64,000 nucleotides of DNA from Thermogladius calderae 1633 (GTDB lineage Archaea > Thermoproteota > Thermoprotei_A > Sulfolobales > Desulfurococcaceae), in assembly GCF_000264495.1 (NCBI RefSeq), contig NC_017954.1, positions 1,292,319 through 1,356,318 of the forward strand, written 5' to 3'. A program made the position numbers and the translations under genes. The notes under the pieces are model-generated. The model was not told the origin of the DNA. It was given only the letters and a program-made list of their open reading frames with translations, and did not search any database. Positions 48,490 through 57,390 of this stretch are shown here, piece by piece (positions within the stretch are counted from its first letter, which is position 1; each line of letters opens with the position of its first letter).

Positions 48490-51400
48490 CTACTTCTTCC
48501 TCAGGATCCCGGCTAGTAGACCCAAGGCTATTACTACGAGGACTCCTCCGACAGCCATAGTCGGCGTGTAGTCGTAGGTCGTCACGTACGTGGTGGTCGT
48601 GTAGGTGGTCGTGGCGGTCGAAGTGGCGGTTTGAGTAGCGGTCTGTGTGACCGTCGTTGTCGTAGACTGGGTCACCGTGACGGTGGTGACGGGCACAGAG
48701 GGCATTGTTGGTGGCGGTGTGGGCGATACGAGCTCGCCTTTCAAGTTCACACCGTACACTACAGCGAACTTCCCTGTAGCGGTGTCGTAGCTACTGAGCA
48801 TCCTGTACTGGTCCTCGGCTGTTGGGGCCACGATGTCGATGGCTAGAGGCTGTACACCCGCCAAGACGGCCTTGGGGTCGGCGCCTCCCAGCACCCACTG
48901 GCCTGGGTCACCGGGCTGGGCAGTCCTTACCTTCATGTACCCGAGGCCGTCGTAGCTGGCCACCGCTACCAGGTAGACCCATTTGTCGGCGTTTGCCGAG
49001 TCCTTTAATAGGCTCATCGCCACCTGGGCTACGATCGTGTTGTTGTCAGCCGGGTCGACGTAGACCTTGAATAGGGTTGCGTTGTGGTAAGCGTCGGCTA
49101 CTAGGTTGCCAGAAGAGTCGTATATTGCGGAGACCTGCCCGTCGGGGACAGGAGTGTCGCCCCAGCCCGGCGCTAGGAGGATCGCGTAGTTCCAGCCGTT
49201 ACCAACAGTTATGTTGAGGCCGTATGTCGTGGTGTTCTTCGGTAGAGTGGTGTCCGTGGTCAGCACGTATACCTGGACGTACTGCAGGCAGAAGCCGGCC
49301 GGGCCGTTCCACGGGTTGCCGCCCAGGTCCTTGAAGGTGGTCTTGAAGTACAGGTACTGCCCGTCACTGTAGACGGCGTACTTGGTTATGTCGAACACGC
49401 CGGGCTTAAACACGTCGGCTGTCGGGTACTTCAGGCCGCCGTAGCCCTTATCGTCGCCAACGGGGTCTGTCACAGAGCCAAGTAGCTTGAGAGGTGGAGT
49501 TGTTGGGGTCGGGGTAGGGGTGGGTGTTGGAGTTGGCGTTGGGGTAGGTGTCGGGGTAGGAGTCGGGGTTGGGGTCGGGGTTGGTGTTGGAGTTGGGGTG
49601 GGGGTCGGAGATACAGTAGTAGTCGTGGTCGTCGTAGTAGTTGTCACGGGGGTTGTTGTAGGAGTCGTGGTTGGTGTAGTTGTAGGTGTGGTCGTCGTAG
49701 TAGTCGTGGTAGTGGGTGGGGTGGTGGTTGGCGACACTACTTGTCCTGTCAGTGTGATCATGTATACTGTAGCAAATTGTGGCGGCGAGACGCTGTAAGA
49801 CGACAGCATGGACTTCTGGAGGTCGACTGTGGGTAGCAGAACGTCTATGGCGAGCGGCTGTACGCCTGCGTTGATCGCGGCTGAATCGCCTCCACTGAAC
49901 TGCCACTCTTGAGCAGGCTCAGCTACTATAGGTCTAACCTTCATAGGCCCATAGCCGTCGTAGCCCGCCAGCATGATTGAGAAGTACCAGTTGTTGACGA
50001 GTGTGTCTTTGAAGATGCTCTTCGAGACAACGGCCAGGACCGTGTTGTTTATCGGGTCTACGGTGACCCTGAACACAGTGGAGTTGTGGTAAGCGTCGGC
50101 TACCAGGCTACCAGTCGCGTCGTATATCGCGGAGACCTGCCCGTCGGGGACAGGAGTGTCGCCCCAGCCCGGCGCTAGCAACAGAGCGTAATGCCACCCC
50201 GGATAGACCGAGACGTTTAAACCGAAGGTAGCCGTGTTGGCAGGCATTTCCGCAGTCGTCCTAATGTATATATGGATGTACTGTAGGCAGAAGCCGGCCG
50301 GGCCGCCCCACGGGTTGCCGCCCAGGTTGTTCACCTGTACCTTGAAGTACCAGTAGTTCGAGTCCTGGTACAGGTAGAACGCCTTCAAGTCGAAGACGCC
50401 GGGCTGGAAGACGGAGTTCGTCGGGTAAGTTATGTTGCCGGCCCCGAAGTCGTCTCCCAACGGGTCGTACAAGACCGCGACTCTAGTGGAGGTTGGTAGG
50501 TCGACGCCTACAGTGCCCACGTATATGCTAAGCATGGAGGTGTATGTCGAGTTGACGCCCGAGTACACTATTACAAAGTTGGAGCCAATCGTCCTCAGAC
50601 CTAGAGGTGTCATGTTGAAGCCGGTTGTGGAGATGATGGGCGAGGACACCATGACGCCGCTACCCAGCTCGTCGAACGCGAACGCGAAAATAGATGACGG
50701 GTTGTTGGCCAGCCACGCACTCACGTAGAAGCCTCTCGAGAAGGACAGGAACGGCATGTTCTGTGGGCTCATGAAGGAGCTCCCGCCTCCTGCCGACAGT
50801 ATAACGGAGTTGACTACGGAGCCTGTCCTAGCATCGTATATCACAGCCACGGGATACCCTGTCGTAATACTGGTCCCCTTGATGTAGGCGACGGCGAACG
50901 TGGTTTGGCCCGAGACCACGTGTGGTCTCAGACCGACATCGACGTTGATGTACGAGACCGTCAAGGTCGGAGTTATCTTCAGTAGTTTGACCATTCCGGA
51001 GCCGTAGGCATACACGGGCACGTACAAGTTGTTGTTGATGACTGTGTAGCCGTAAGGCCTGTAGATTGTGTTATTCCTCTGCGTGGTCGGGTTGTAGATG
51101 TACAGTACGTCACCAAGGGTCTCGTTCTCGCGAGGCGTGACTATTGCGGGCAAGTCTACGTAGCTCCCGTCCGGCTTTATGAAGTGTATAGCTATGTCCC
51201 TGTTAGTTGTGTCAGTGTTGTTAACTATCTGGTGCATGAATACGAAGCCGTTAAGGAACGGGGCTATCTGCAGCGAGACGGTCGTGTAACTGATGTTTGC
51301 CCCAATAGTCGTGAACGGCCCTACTGTAATGTTGGTCACAACAGTGTCGCCCGAGAACTTCAATAAAGTGACATTGAACTGCGTAATTGGCAGAGGCGAC

Positions 51401-51960
51401 GCTGTAGTGCCTGAGAGGAAGTAGGCTACCGCGTACATGTCCACGATAGGGTTGTAGGCAACCACGGGGTACTCCTCGTAGTACTTAGTAGCCGATACTG
51501 TGAAGGGGCCTACAAGCTTCCCTTCAGTGACGTTGTACAGGTATACGTATAAGTCCCTGTAGCTCGTTGTGCTCGGGAACTCCGTCACGGCGATCAGAAT
51601 CGAGTCCTTGCCGGCAACGGCGTTCACGTCGATAGCTAAACCGGAGGTGTCGACTGCGAGCCGTGTGCCGCTGTTGGTCGCCGGGTCGTATATGTACAGG
51701 CTCACGTTGCCCTCCGCGAACGTAGGGTTAGAGACGTTGACGTAGGGTACGTAGACCTTACCACCGAACACCACTATAGCCGGCTCGATCGTCGTAGCAT
51801 ATGTATAGCTACCTCCCTGTATCTCCTGCGTTACACCTGTAGTCGATGCTGGGGGAGTGACTGGCTTGGGCGCCAGGGTGCTGGCTGTGTAAGACACGAG
51901 TGGGGCTACTAGGATCGCTAGCAGAAGTAAATACGATACCTTCGCGACAGGACTATTCAT
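48490..51960 (-). CDS. Large anchored surface protein with two DOMON/glucodextranase-C domains
   Basis: 1156 residues. Signal peptide (KVSYLLLLAILVAPLVSY), ~460 residues of beta-rich, propeller-like sequence, then a DOMON-like domain related to the C-terminal domain of glucodextranases (DPLGDDFGAGNITYPTN; LGGNPWGGPAGFCLQY; APGWGDTPVPDGQ), a linker of threonine blocks plus about seventeen Thr-Pro pairs, a second near-copy of the DOMON domain, a Thr-rich tail and a C-terminal membrane helix (MAVGGVLVVIALGLLAGIL) with basic end. DOMON domains bind sugars or haem; here cell-wall or S-layer glycan binding is likely. The Thr-rich parts are probably O-glycosylated. Located downstream of the aldolase-kinase pair. 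Confidence 0.82.
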   Translation of the reverse strand: MNSPVAKVSYLLLLAILVAPLVSYTASTLAPKPVTPPASTTGVTQEIQGGSYTYATTIEPAIVVFGGKVYVPYVNVSNPTFAEGNVSLYIYDPATNSGTRLAVDTSGLAIDVNAVAGKDSILIAVTEFPSTTSYRDLYVYLYNVTEGKLVGPFTVSATKYYEEYPVVAYNPIVDMYAVAYFLSGTTASPLPITQFNVTLLKFSGDTVVTNITVGPFTTIGANISYTTVSLQIAPFLNGFVFMHQIVNNTDTTNRDIAIHFIKPDGSYVDLPAIVTPRENETLGDVLYIYNPTTQRNNTIYRPYGYTVINNNLYVPVYAYGSGMVKLLKITPTLTVSYINVDVGLRPHVVSGQTTFAVAYIKGTSITTGYPVAVIYDARTGSVVNSVILSAGGGSSFMSPQNMPFLSFSRGFYVSAWLANNPSSIFAFAFDELGSGVMVSSPIISTTGFNMTPLGLRTIGSNFVIVYSGVNSTYTSMLSIYVGTVGVDLPTSTRVAVLYDPLGDDFGAGNITYPTNSVFQPGVFDLKAFYLYQDSNYWYFKVQVNNLGGNPWGGPAGFCLQYIHIYIRTTAEMPANTATFGLNVSVYPGWHYALLLAPGWGDTPVPDGQVSAIYDATGSLVADAYHNSTVFRVTVDPINNTVLAVVSKSIFKDTLVNNWYFSIMLAGYDGYGPMKVRPIVAEPAQEWQFSGGDSAAINAGVQPLAIDVLLPTVDLQKSMLSSYSVSPPQFATVYMITLTGQVVSPTTTPPTTTTTTTTTPTTTPTTTPTTTPVTTTTTTTTTTVSPTPTPTPTPTPTPTPTPTPTPTPTPTPTPTPTPTPTTPPLKLLGSVTDPVGDDKGYGGLKYPTADVFKPGVFDITKYAVYSDGQYLYFKTTFKDLGGNPWNGPAGFCLQYVQVYVLTTDTTLPKNTTTYGLNITVGNGWNYAILLAPGWGDTPVPDGQVSAIYDSSGNLVADAYHNATLFKVYVDPADNNTIVAQVAMSLLKDSANADKWVYLVAVASYDGLGYMKVRTAQPGDPGQWVLGGADPKAVLAGVQPLAIDIVAPTAEDQYRMLSSYDTATGKFAVVYGVNLKGELVSPTPPPTMPSVPVTTVTVTQSTTTTVTQTATQTATSTATTTYTTTTYVTTYDYTPTMAVGGVLVVIALGLLAGILRKK
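49496..49735. repeat. Thr-Pro/Thr-rich linker repeat (G-rich hexamers on plus strand)
   Basis: About 110 bases of GGNGTN hexamers coding the Thr-Pro run, followed by GTNGTN-type repeats coding threonine blocks. On the plus strand there are many runs of three to five G separated by short spacers, enough to form G-quadruplexes. Length is likely to vary between strains by replication slippage. Confidence 0.8.
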
Positions 51961-52071
51961 TCACTACACCCATATTTATATCTCATAGAGGCGTAAGTTT
52001 TAACCTTTTTCTAAAACCTTCGTCACTGACCTGGTTTTACCGATTAACCGTTTTTAAAAGACTGATTAAAT

Positions 52072-53001
52072 CTATACAATTCCTTTCTCCCAGATGAAGT
52101 CCACGACCTCCTCGTGGCTGGGGGCCTCGTGCGAGCCCAGCCTTGTGATTTTAAGGGCTGCGACAGCGTTGGCGTAAGAGAGCGCTTTCCTCAAGCTGTA
52201 ACCCCGCAACAAACCCGCGATAAACCCTGCCGCAAATGCGTCGCCTGCGCCAGTCGTGTCGACGACCTCTCTTACACTGAAAGCGGGGACCTCCTCCTCG
52301 ACATCCCTGGTCTTGAGGTAGGCCCCTTTCTCCCCCCGTTTCACCACCGCGATCTCTGCCCCCGCCTCCAGCACCTTGGAGGCAGCCTGCTTGTAGTCGC
52401 TTACCCCCGTCATGTTCTGGTACTCTTGTTCGTTGGCGAGTACTGCTCTCACCCTCTTTATGACCCTCTCTAACTCGCTCCAGGGCCTCTTCGATATCAG
52501 GCGCCCTGGGTCCCAAGAAGTCGCCACCCCGTGTTTCTCGGCTATATCGAGCACTCTCGTAGTTGTTTCTAGGTTTAGGCTCGCCACGTGAACCCACTTA
52601 CTCTTCGATATGACGTACTCGCTGACCTCTGTGGGTGCCAGCTCTTCGGCTACTCCTTTATAGCCGTACATTATGATATTTCCCCGCGAGTCGATCACCA
52701 CGATGGTCACACCGGTGGGGAGGAGTCCGATCCTGAGACCGCTGATGTCCACGTTCTCCCTTAGAAGCTCGTCCACGATGAGCCTGCCGAAGTTGTCGAA
52801 GCCTATCTTGGCGATGACAGACGTCTTCAGCCCTAGCCTCCTTCCGGCTATAGAGACGTTCACAGCCGACCCGCCGGCGCCCCACGTCTGCTTCTTAACG
52901 TCCGCCTCCTGGTCTGGCTGGGGGAACTCGCTTACTACGAGCCTTATGTCGACCAGGGCGTGCCCGACGGCCACGAGGTCTATGTTCTTATCGCTACTCA
53001 A
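52072..53001 (-). CDS. PfkB-family sugar kinase, probable ATP-dependent 6-phosphofructokinase
   Basis: 309 residues. Ribokinase/PfkB fold: WGAGGSAVNVSIAGRRLG near the N-terminus and the C-terminal VVDTTGAGDAFAAGFIAG signature with the catalytic aspartate. In crenarchaea such as Aeropyrum the ATP-dependent phosphofructokinase belongs to this family. The start lies two bases after the stop of a class I aldolase gene, which makes fructose-6-phosphate the most likely substrate. A nucleoside or other sugar kinase cannot be excluded. Confidence 0.85.
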   Translation of the reverse strand: MSSDKNIDLVAVGHALVDIRLVVSEFPQPDQEADVKKQTWGAGGSAVNVSIAGRRLGLKTSVIAKIGFDNFGRLIVDELLRENVDISGLRIGLLPTGVTIVVIDSRGNIIMYGYKGVAEELAPTEVSEYVISKSKWVHVASLNLETTTRVLDIAEKHGVATSWDPGRLISKRPWSELERVIKRVRAVLANEQEYQNMTGVSDYKQAASKVLEAGAEIAVVKRGEKGAYLKTRDVEEEVPAFSVREVVDTTGAGDAFAAGFIAGLLRGYSLRKALSYANAVAALKITRLGSHEAPSHEEVVDFIWEKGIV

Positions 53002-53003
53002 GA

Positions 53004-53816
53004 CTACTTCACCAGCTCGAAGGCCTCCTCCGCCGTCCTGCCTTCGTGGACTACCGCGGCTATGGCCTTAACCGCCTTCTCGGGGTGCGAGTGCCTGAAG
53101 ACGTTCCTGCCCACCACAACACCGCTGGCCCCGGCCCTCATAACGCTCTCGACGTCGCGTAGGAAGTCTAGGAAGTTCTCTCTAGCGGGCCCTCCGCTCA
53201 TTAAGACCGGTGTACCAGCAGCCACCTTAACCACCTCCCTGAAGGTCGCCTCGCTACCGGTGTAGTAGGTCTTAATGAGGTCGGCCCCGCTCTCGATAGC
53301 TGCCCTCACCCCGTACTTGACGACCTCGACGTCGTATATGTTCTTGATACTGGGGCCTCTAGGGTAGGCCAGCTGGAGGCACGGGATCCCGTGCCTGTCT
53401 GCTCTGTCCTTTACACTGAACCACCTCTCGAGCATCTGGTCCTCGAACTGGCTGCCCCAGTACACGGTTAACGCTACAGCGTCCGCGCCGAGAGCGACCG
53501 CATCCTCGAAAACACCGAAGACGCTCTGCCGAAGCCTCTCGTCGGGTGGCCTCAGGTTCGTCTTACTAGTCAGCTTCACTATCAGGCTTGTTTTCCCAGC
53601 CCAAATATCCCATGTACGGTAGGCCATAGCCGGCAACATCATGATGGCGTCAACTCCCCCTTCTACGACCTTGGATACTATACTCCTTGGGTCGATCGAT
53701 TCGGGGGGAAAGTCCGAGGGGCCGTGTTCAACACCGTGATCGAAGGCGAAGACGACAGCTTTACCCTGCTTGAGAATCCTGGAGAGCCTCAGTTTCTTTC
53801 CTACAAGGGAGTACAA
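53004..53816 (-). CDS. fba: Archaeal class I fructose-1,6-bisphosphate aldolase (DhnA type)
   Basis: 270 residues from TTG 53816 (281 if ATG 53849 is used). Signature VFAFDHGVEHGP, the Schiff-base lysine in ADLIKTYYTGS, LMSGGPARENF and SGVVVGRNVFRH phosphate-binding loops. Reversibly splits fructose-1,6-bisphosphate; some relatives are also FBP phosphatases, but their extra metal motifs are absent. The two TATA candidates (GTTATTATACC at ~53850 and TTTTGTATAAC at ~53887) fit the two starts respectively, so the start is unsettled. First gene of the aldolase-phosphofructokinase operon. Confidence 0.9.
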   Translation of the reverse strand: MYSLVGKKLRLSRILKQGKAVVFAFDHGVEHGPSDFPPESIDPRSIVSKVVEGGVDAIMMLPAMAYRTWDIWAGKTSLIVKLTSKTNLRPPDERLRQSVFGVFEDAVALGADAVALTVYWGSQFEDQMLERWFSVKDRADRHGIPCLQLAYPRGPSIKNIYDVEVVKYGVRAAIESGADLIKTYYTGSEATFREVVKVAAGTPVLMSGGPARENFLDFLRDVESVMRAGASGVVVGRNVFRHSHPEKAVKAIAAVVHEGRTAEEAFELVK

Positions 53817-53946
53817 CCGCCGTCCCCAAAGGTAGAGTATGACTGTCATGGTATAATAACTTGTTATCGCCGCTCATACGCAATGATGTTATACAAAAGA
53901 GTGAGGTTCATAGCGAGGGGCAGGGCTCTTCATGAAAAGACCAGGT

Positions 53947-54633
53947 TCACAGGTAGCGACCGGACACTAGTATTAGTGTAGAGACGAGGGATATCAGGAC
54001 ATTGTCGTCTAGGTAGGGTGGGAACTCGAAGTGCTCGACTAATGAGGCTGCTACGCCGGCTACCACACCCAACAGACCCGCGTAATGGTAGCCTATGACT
54101 GTCGCTACGGCGAGCATGCCGATATTGCCTAGCCACGACTTTGTCCTGCGACCGTACACTAGGTTCCTTATTACCCCCGTAATGGCGTCTCCGAAAGAGA
54201 TAAACAACGGCGGCACTACGGCGTAGAACGGGTTTGAGGTTGCTACCCACACTACGAATAGGGACGTCCCCCATGCTAGACAGAAGTTAACCTCGTACCA
54301 GTTCTCGCTCGTCTGAAACCAGTTAAGTAGCTGTCCGCTTCTGTGAGGCACAGTTAGGAGGACCGCTAGCGCTATCGCGAACAGGAACGGGATCAGTGGC
54401 GACGTGAATATGTAGGGTGTGAGGGCGGCTGTAACTCCACCGGCCAGCATGTGTATGATTTTCCTGTTGTAGTAGACGGCCACGTTGTTTTTGACTCCTC
54501 GTAGCACGAGTACGCGGTAGAGCACTTTGGTCAGCCAGAGGCTAGCTAACACTAGCCCCAGTAAGAGAAAGGCGTAAACCACCTCCTCCGCCGGTCGTTG
54601 GGGGACTAGAGTACTAAGCCAGTCCATTCGCAA
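53947..54633 (-). CDS. Dolichol kinase / SEC59-like membrane CTP-transferase
   Basis: 228 residues, about seven membrane helices. YNRKIIHMLAGGVTAAL and ISFGDAITGVIRNLVYGRRTKSWLGNIGML are the R-K-x-x-H and GDA-x-T-G ... R-x-KSW-x-G-N patterns of the dolichol kinase/phytol kinase/CDP-diglyceride-like family. It probably phosphorylates an isoprenoid alcohol with CTP, recycling the lipid carrier for N-glycosylation (GT2 enzyme and AglB are also in this window). ATG 54633 or the second Met six bases later. Confidence 0.8.
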   Translation of the reverse strand: MRMDWLSTLVPQRPAEEVVYAFLLLGLVLASLWLTKVLYRVLVLRGVKNNVAVYYNRKIIHMLAGGVTAALTPYIFTSPLIPFLFAIALAVLLTVPHRSGQLLNWFQTSENWYEVNFCLAWGTSLFVVWVATSNPFYAVVPPLFISFGDAITGVIRNLVYGRRTKSWLGNIGMLAVATVIGYHYAGLLGVVAGVAASLVEHFEFPPYLDDNVLISLVSTLILVSGRYL

Positions 54634-54780
54634 CCCGCATATCCCTTCATCACAAAGTTTTGCTTAGAGGGCAACAAATAAAAGTTTATCCCTTACCATG
54701 TGAGCTTGTACGCGTTTGCTACCTGGCCGGTCTAGCCCGAAGACAACAAGTTAATTAAACAGGGAGAGTGCTAGTTATAG

Positions 54781-56763
54781 TTGGATCGATTGAGTAGACA
54801 GGGTGGTATGGTGCTTAGTGGGCGGATCGTGGCGTTTGTTTTGCTAGCCGCAGTACTTATATCTCCTCTCGTGTCGTCCTCGGAACTCGTCAACTACAAG
54901 TACGTGAAGACGGTTGTATTACACGCCCCAGCAGTTAGCTCGAGTGGGGCCGGGATTCTCACCAATATAACACTGAGCATCGCGTACCCGGGTAAGGGGC
55001 GCGTCTACTTCTCCGCACTACCACTCACGGAGCTAGACACCCAAGCAGCAGCTCGTGTTGCCGCTTGGGTCGCCGCTAGCATTAGTGGTGCCAGCTTCTA
55101 CGACTACGACTACTTCGTCTCGATGGAGGCGAGCGCGCCGGTCGTTGGCGGGCCGAGTGCCAGCGGGCTTATGACCGTGGGCTTCCTAAGCCTCTTCCTC
55201 AACACCACTACTAAGCCGTACGCTACAATGACGGGTATGATCAACCCGGACGGCTCGATCGGCCCTGTCGGCGGGATTAAGGAGAAACTGGATGCAGCCA
55301 AAAGTATGGGCTTCACGCTGTTCCTCATACCCTACGGGCAGAGGTACTACACGTATCCCGTTGTAAACCAGACGGTCACGCCATTCGGTATAATCAGGCG
55401 TGTCACCTACGTCACCATAGACTTAGTCAAGTATGGGCAGGAGATAGGCGTGAACGTGGTAGAAGTTAAGACAGCCAGAGAGGCATTCCAGTACCTCACA
55501 GGCTATTCTATCGCCTGCCCTAAGCAGGCCGAGATCGCCCTACCTAATGTCGTGACAAACACCGTGAATAATGTCACGTTTAAGACTCTAAACGAGACTT
55601 CGAACAACCTAGACCGGGCCCAGGCGATGTTGAAATACATATCAGCGAATGCCCTCTACTACGACTACGTCGCCCAGTTAATAACCCGGGCGAGAAACTA
55701 TGCAGCGAACGCGACCCACTACCTGGCCTTGAACATGAACATAGTAGCGAACTCATTCGCGTTCAGGTCGCTCGTCTACTCTACATACGCTCTTTGGCTC
55801 GCGCAGTACTTGAGCGGGAGGCTGAGTTTCGATGACATAGTTAAAAACGTCAATGACACGATTAACGAGGCGTCCCGCCTCTTCGAGAAGGTACAGCCAT
55901 TCAGTCTCACGTACTTCGGCCTGGAGGCGTTTATTGACAACCTGGCCTCGTACTACGACTCGCAGATACTGCTCTACACCGCGCTCAACTCGACCAGTCT
56001 AACCAGCCAGCTCTATTTGCTGGCCTACGCCTACAGCGAGGCGAGCTTGCTCAGCGACTGGATGGGCCTCGTCGAGTCTTTGAAAGGGGGACCCTTAGTT
56101 AACGAGAGCCTAGTGAGTCAACAGGCTATGACCCTGTACTCTCTCGCCTCGACTACTGTACCTTACGCACAGACTCTCTCTAGCGAGGTCGGCGTAAGCG
56201 TGGACAGCCTCACCCTGGCTAGTGACTACTACGCGGCCGCCCAGCAGGCATTAAACTACAACGACACACTAGCCCTAATAGGGCTAAGCATCTACGCCTC
56301 AGCTTACTCTAGCCTGGCTCTCCACCAGATGTTCTCTCAAGGGCAGGCGATCACGAGAGACCTGGTGAAAACTGTGGGAGACGAGGCCTTCTGTCTCTTA
56401 GCGAGCACTAACTACTCCTCCATAATGGCGCAGATATACTACGAGTACGGCCTCGAAGCTTTGAACGCCTCCTCGTTGGACGAAGCGCTAGCAGCGTTCT
56501 CTATGTCGATCCTTTACTCGCAGGCAGTCGAGCAGGTAGGTGCTAGAGCGACTAGCTACATCTCACCCTTCACTGAAACACCAGTTCCGCTAACAACCAC
56601 GACAACGCCTCCTCAGCAAACCACAACGACTGGTAGTGTAACCCAGACACCAGCGTCTCCTAGAATACCTTTAACCACGGCTGTGATCATAAGCGTCATA
56701 GCCCTGGTCTCATTGATCATTGGCATAATACTGCTTCTCAAGGGCACGAGGTACCCTAGATGA
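54781..56763 (+). CDS. Secreted/anchored Lon-like serine protease (S16, no ATPase domain)
   Basis: 660 residues. A signal-like helix (GRIVAFVLLAAVLISPLVSS) is followed by the S16 proteolytic domain: VVGGPSASGLMTVGFLSLF with the nucleophilic serine and MINPDGSIGPVGGIKEKLDAA with the catalytic lysine. After that come ~330 helical residues with many N-x-S/T sites, a Thr-rich stretch and a C-terminal membrane helix (TAVIISVIALVSLIIGIILLL). There is no AAA+ module, so it acts outside the cell without ATP. TTG 54781 fits the TATA box TTAATTAAAC (~54748-54757); ATG 54808 after GGGTGGT is possible. It overlaps the next gene by four bases. Confidence 0.85.
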   Translation: MDRLSRQGGMVLSGRIVAFVLLAAVLISPLVSSSELVNYKYVKTVVLHAPAVSSSGAGILTNITLSIAYPGKGRVYFSALPLTELDTQAAARVAAWVAASISGASFYDYDYFVSMEASAPVVGGPSASGLMTVGFLSLFLNTTTKPYATMTGMINPDGSIGPVGGIKEKLDAAKSMGFTLFLIPYGQRYYTYPVVNQTVTPFGIIRRVTYVTIDLVKYGQEIGVNVVEVKTAREAFQYLTGYSIACPKQAEIALPNVVTNTVNNVTFKTLNETSNNLDRAQAMLKYISANALYYDYVAQLITRARNYAANATHYLALNMNIVANSFAFRSLVYSTYALWLAQYLSGRLSFDDIVKNVNDTINEASRLFEKVQPFSLTYFGLEAFIDNLASYYDSQILLYTALNSTSLTSQLYLLAYAYSEASLLSDWMGLVESLKGGPLVNESLVSQQAMTLYSLASTTVPYAQTLSSEVGVSVDSLTLASDYYAAAQQALNYNDTLALIGLSIYASAYSSLALHQMFSQGQAITRDLVKTVGDEAFCLLASTNYSSIMAQIYYEYGLEALNASSLDEALAAFSMSILYSQAVEQVGARATSYISPFTETPVPLTTTTTPPQQTTTTGSVTQTPASPRIPLTTAVIISVIALVSLIIGIILLLKGTRYPR

Positions 56764-57326
56764 GAGAGTTGATAGACAACAAACGTAGCGTAGGAGTCAA
56801 TACAGACAAGAGACTTTTCAAGGCGAGCCTGTTTTTTATAGCAGGTCTACCGGCCTGGATCTCCGGTATACTGATCTCAGCGACCTCAGTAATACACATC
56901 ATCATGTACGCTCTCAGGATCTCGACAACTATAGGGATCCTCAATTATCTACCCGGTATCGCTCTCATCGAGACGGGCTCTCTCCTCCAGCTAGTCGGGC
57001 TCTACTACCTGTGGACTTTCTTGAAGTCGTCGTACTGGGACGACCACGTATTGAGACCTTTGAGCACGGTGGTTTTGGCCGGTTTTGTCGGTGGCCTGGT
57101 AACGTCCATGTCGCTAGCACTAATCCCCCTCTCATTTCTGTTTATGAGCATAGGGTACATAGGCCTCGGGGGTGTACTACTGAGGCTGTATAAACTCACT
57201 AACTCACCAGAGCTTTACGGTGCCTCTATCGTTTTCCCTATAAGCATATCTACATTACTTACGTTGAGTATAGTGGGCTGGGTACTCGTCCTATCCGTCT
57301 CAGCGAGAAGTCCCCGTACCTTGTAA
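56760..57326 (+). CDS. Polytopic membrane protein, unknown function
   Basis: 188 residues with five to six hydrophobic helices. ATG 56760 overlaps the stop of the anchored protease gene by four bases (ATGA), so the two proteins are made together and may interact in the membrane. The general look (LFFIAGLPAWISGILI; WTFLKSSYWDDH; GLGGVLLRLYKLT) resembles crenarchaeal DUF973-type proteins, but I cannot confirm this. Confidence 0.7.
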   Translation: MRELIDNKRSVGVNTDKRLFKASLFFIAGLPAWISGILISATSVIHIIMYALRISTTIGILNYLPGIALIETGSLLQLVGLYYLWTFLKSSYWDDHVLRPLSTVVLAGFVGGLVTSMSLALIPLSFLFMSIGYIGLGGVLLRLYKLTNSPELYGASIVFPISISTLLTLSIVGWVLVLSVSARSPRTL

Positions 57327-57390
57327 GACCTCGTAGGCTGTTGTCAAGTTTATACGCCAGGCAAGTCATCTCTAGAGATAGTCAGGTGAT

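Noticed and set aside
49487..49798. 103-codon plus-strand frame of Gly-Val repeats
   Set aside because: It is the antisense of the Thr-Pro/Thr linker of the DOMON protein, with no ribosome-binding site.
54610..54653. Box C-like GTGATGA on the minus strand upstream of the dolichol-kinase-like gene
   Set aside because: No D', C' or D boxes follow at proper spacing; it is simply leader sequence.
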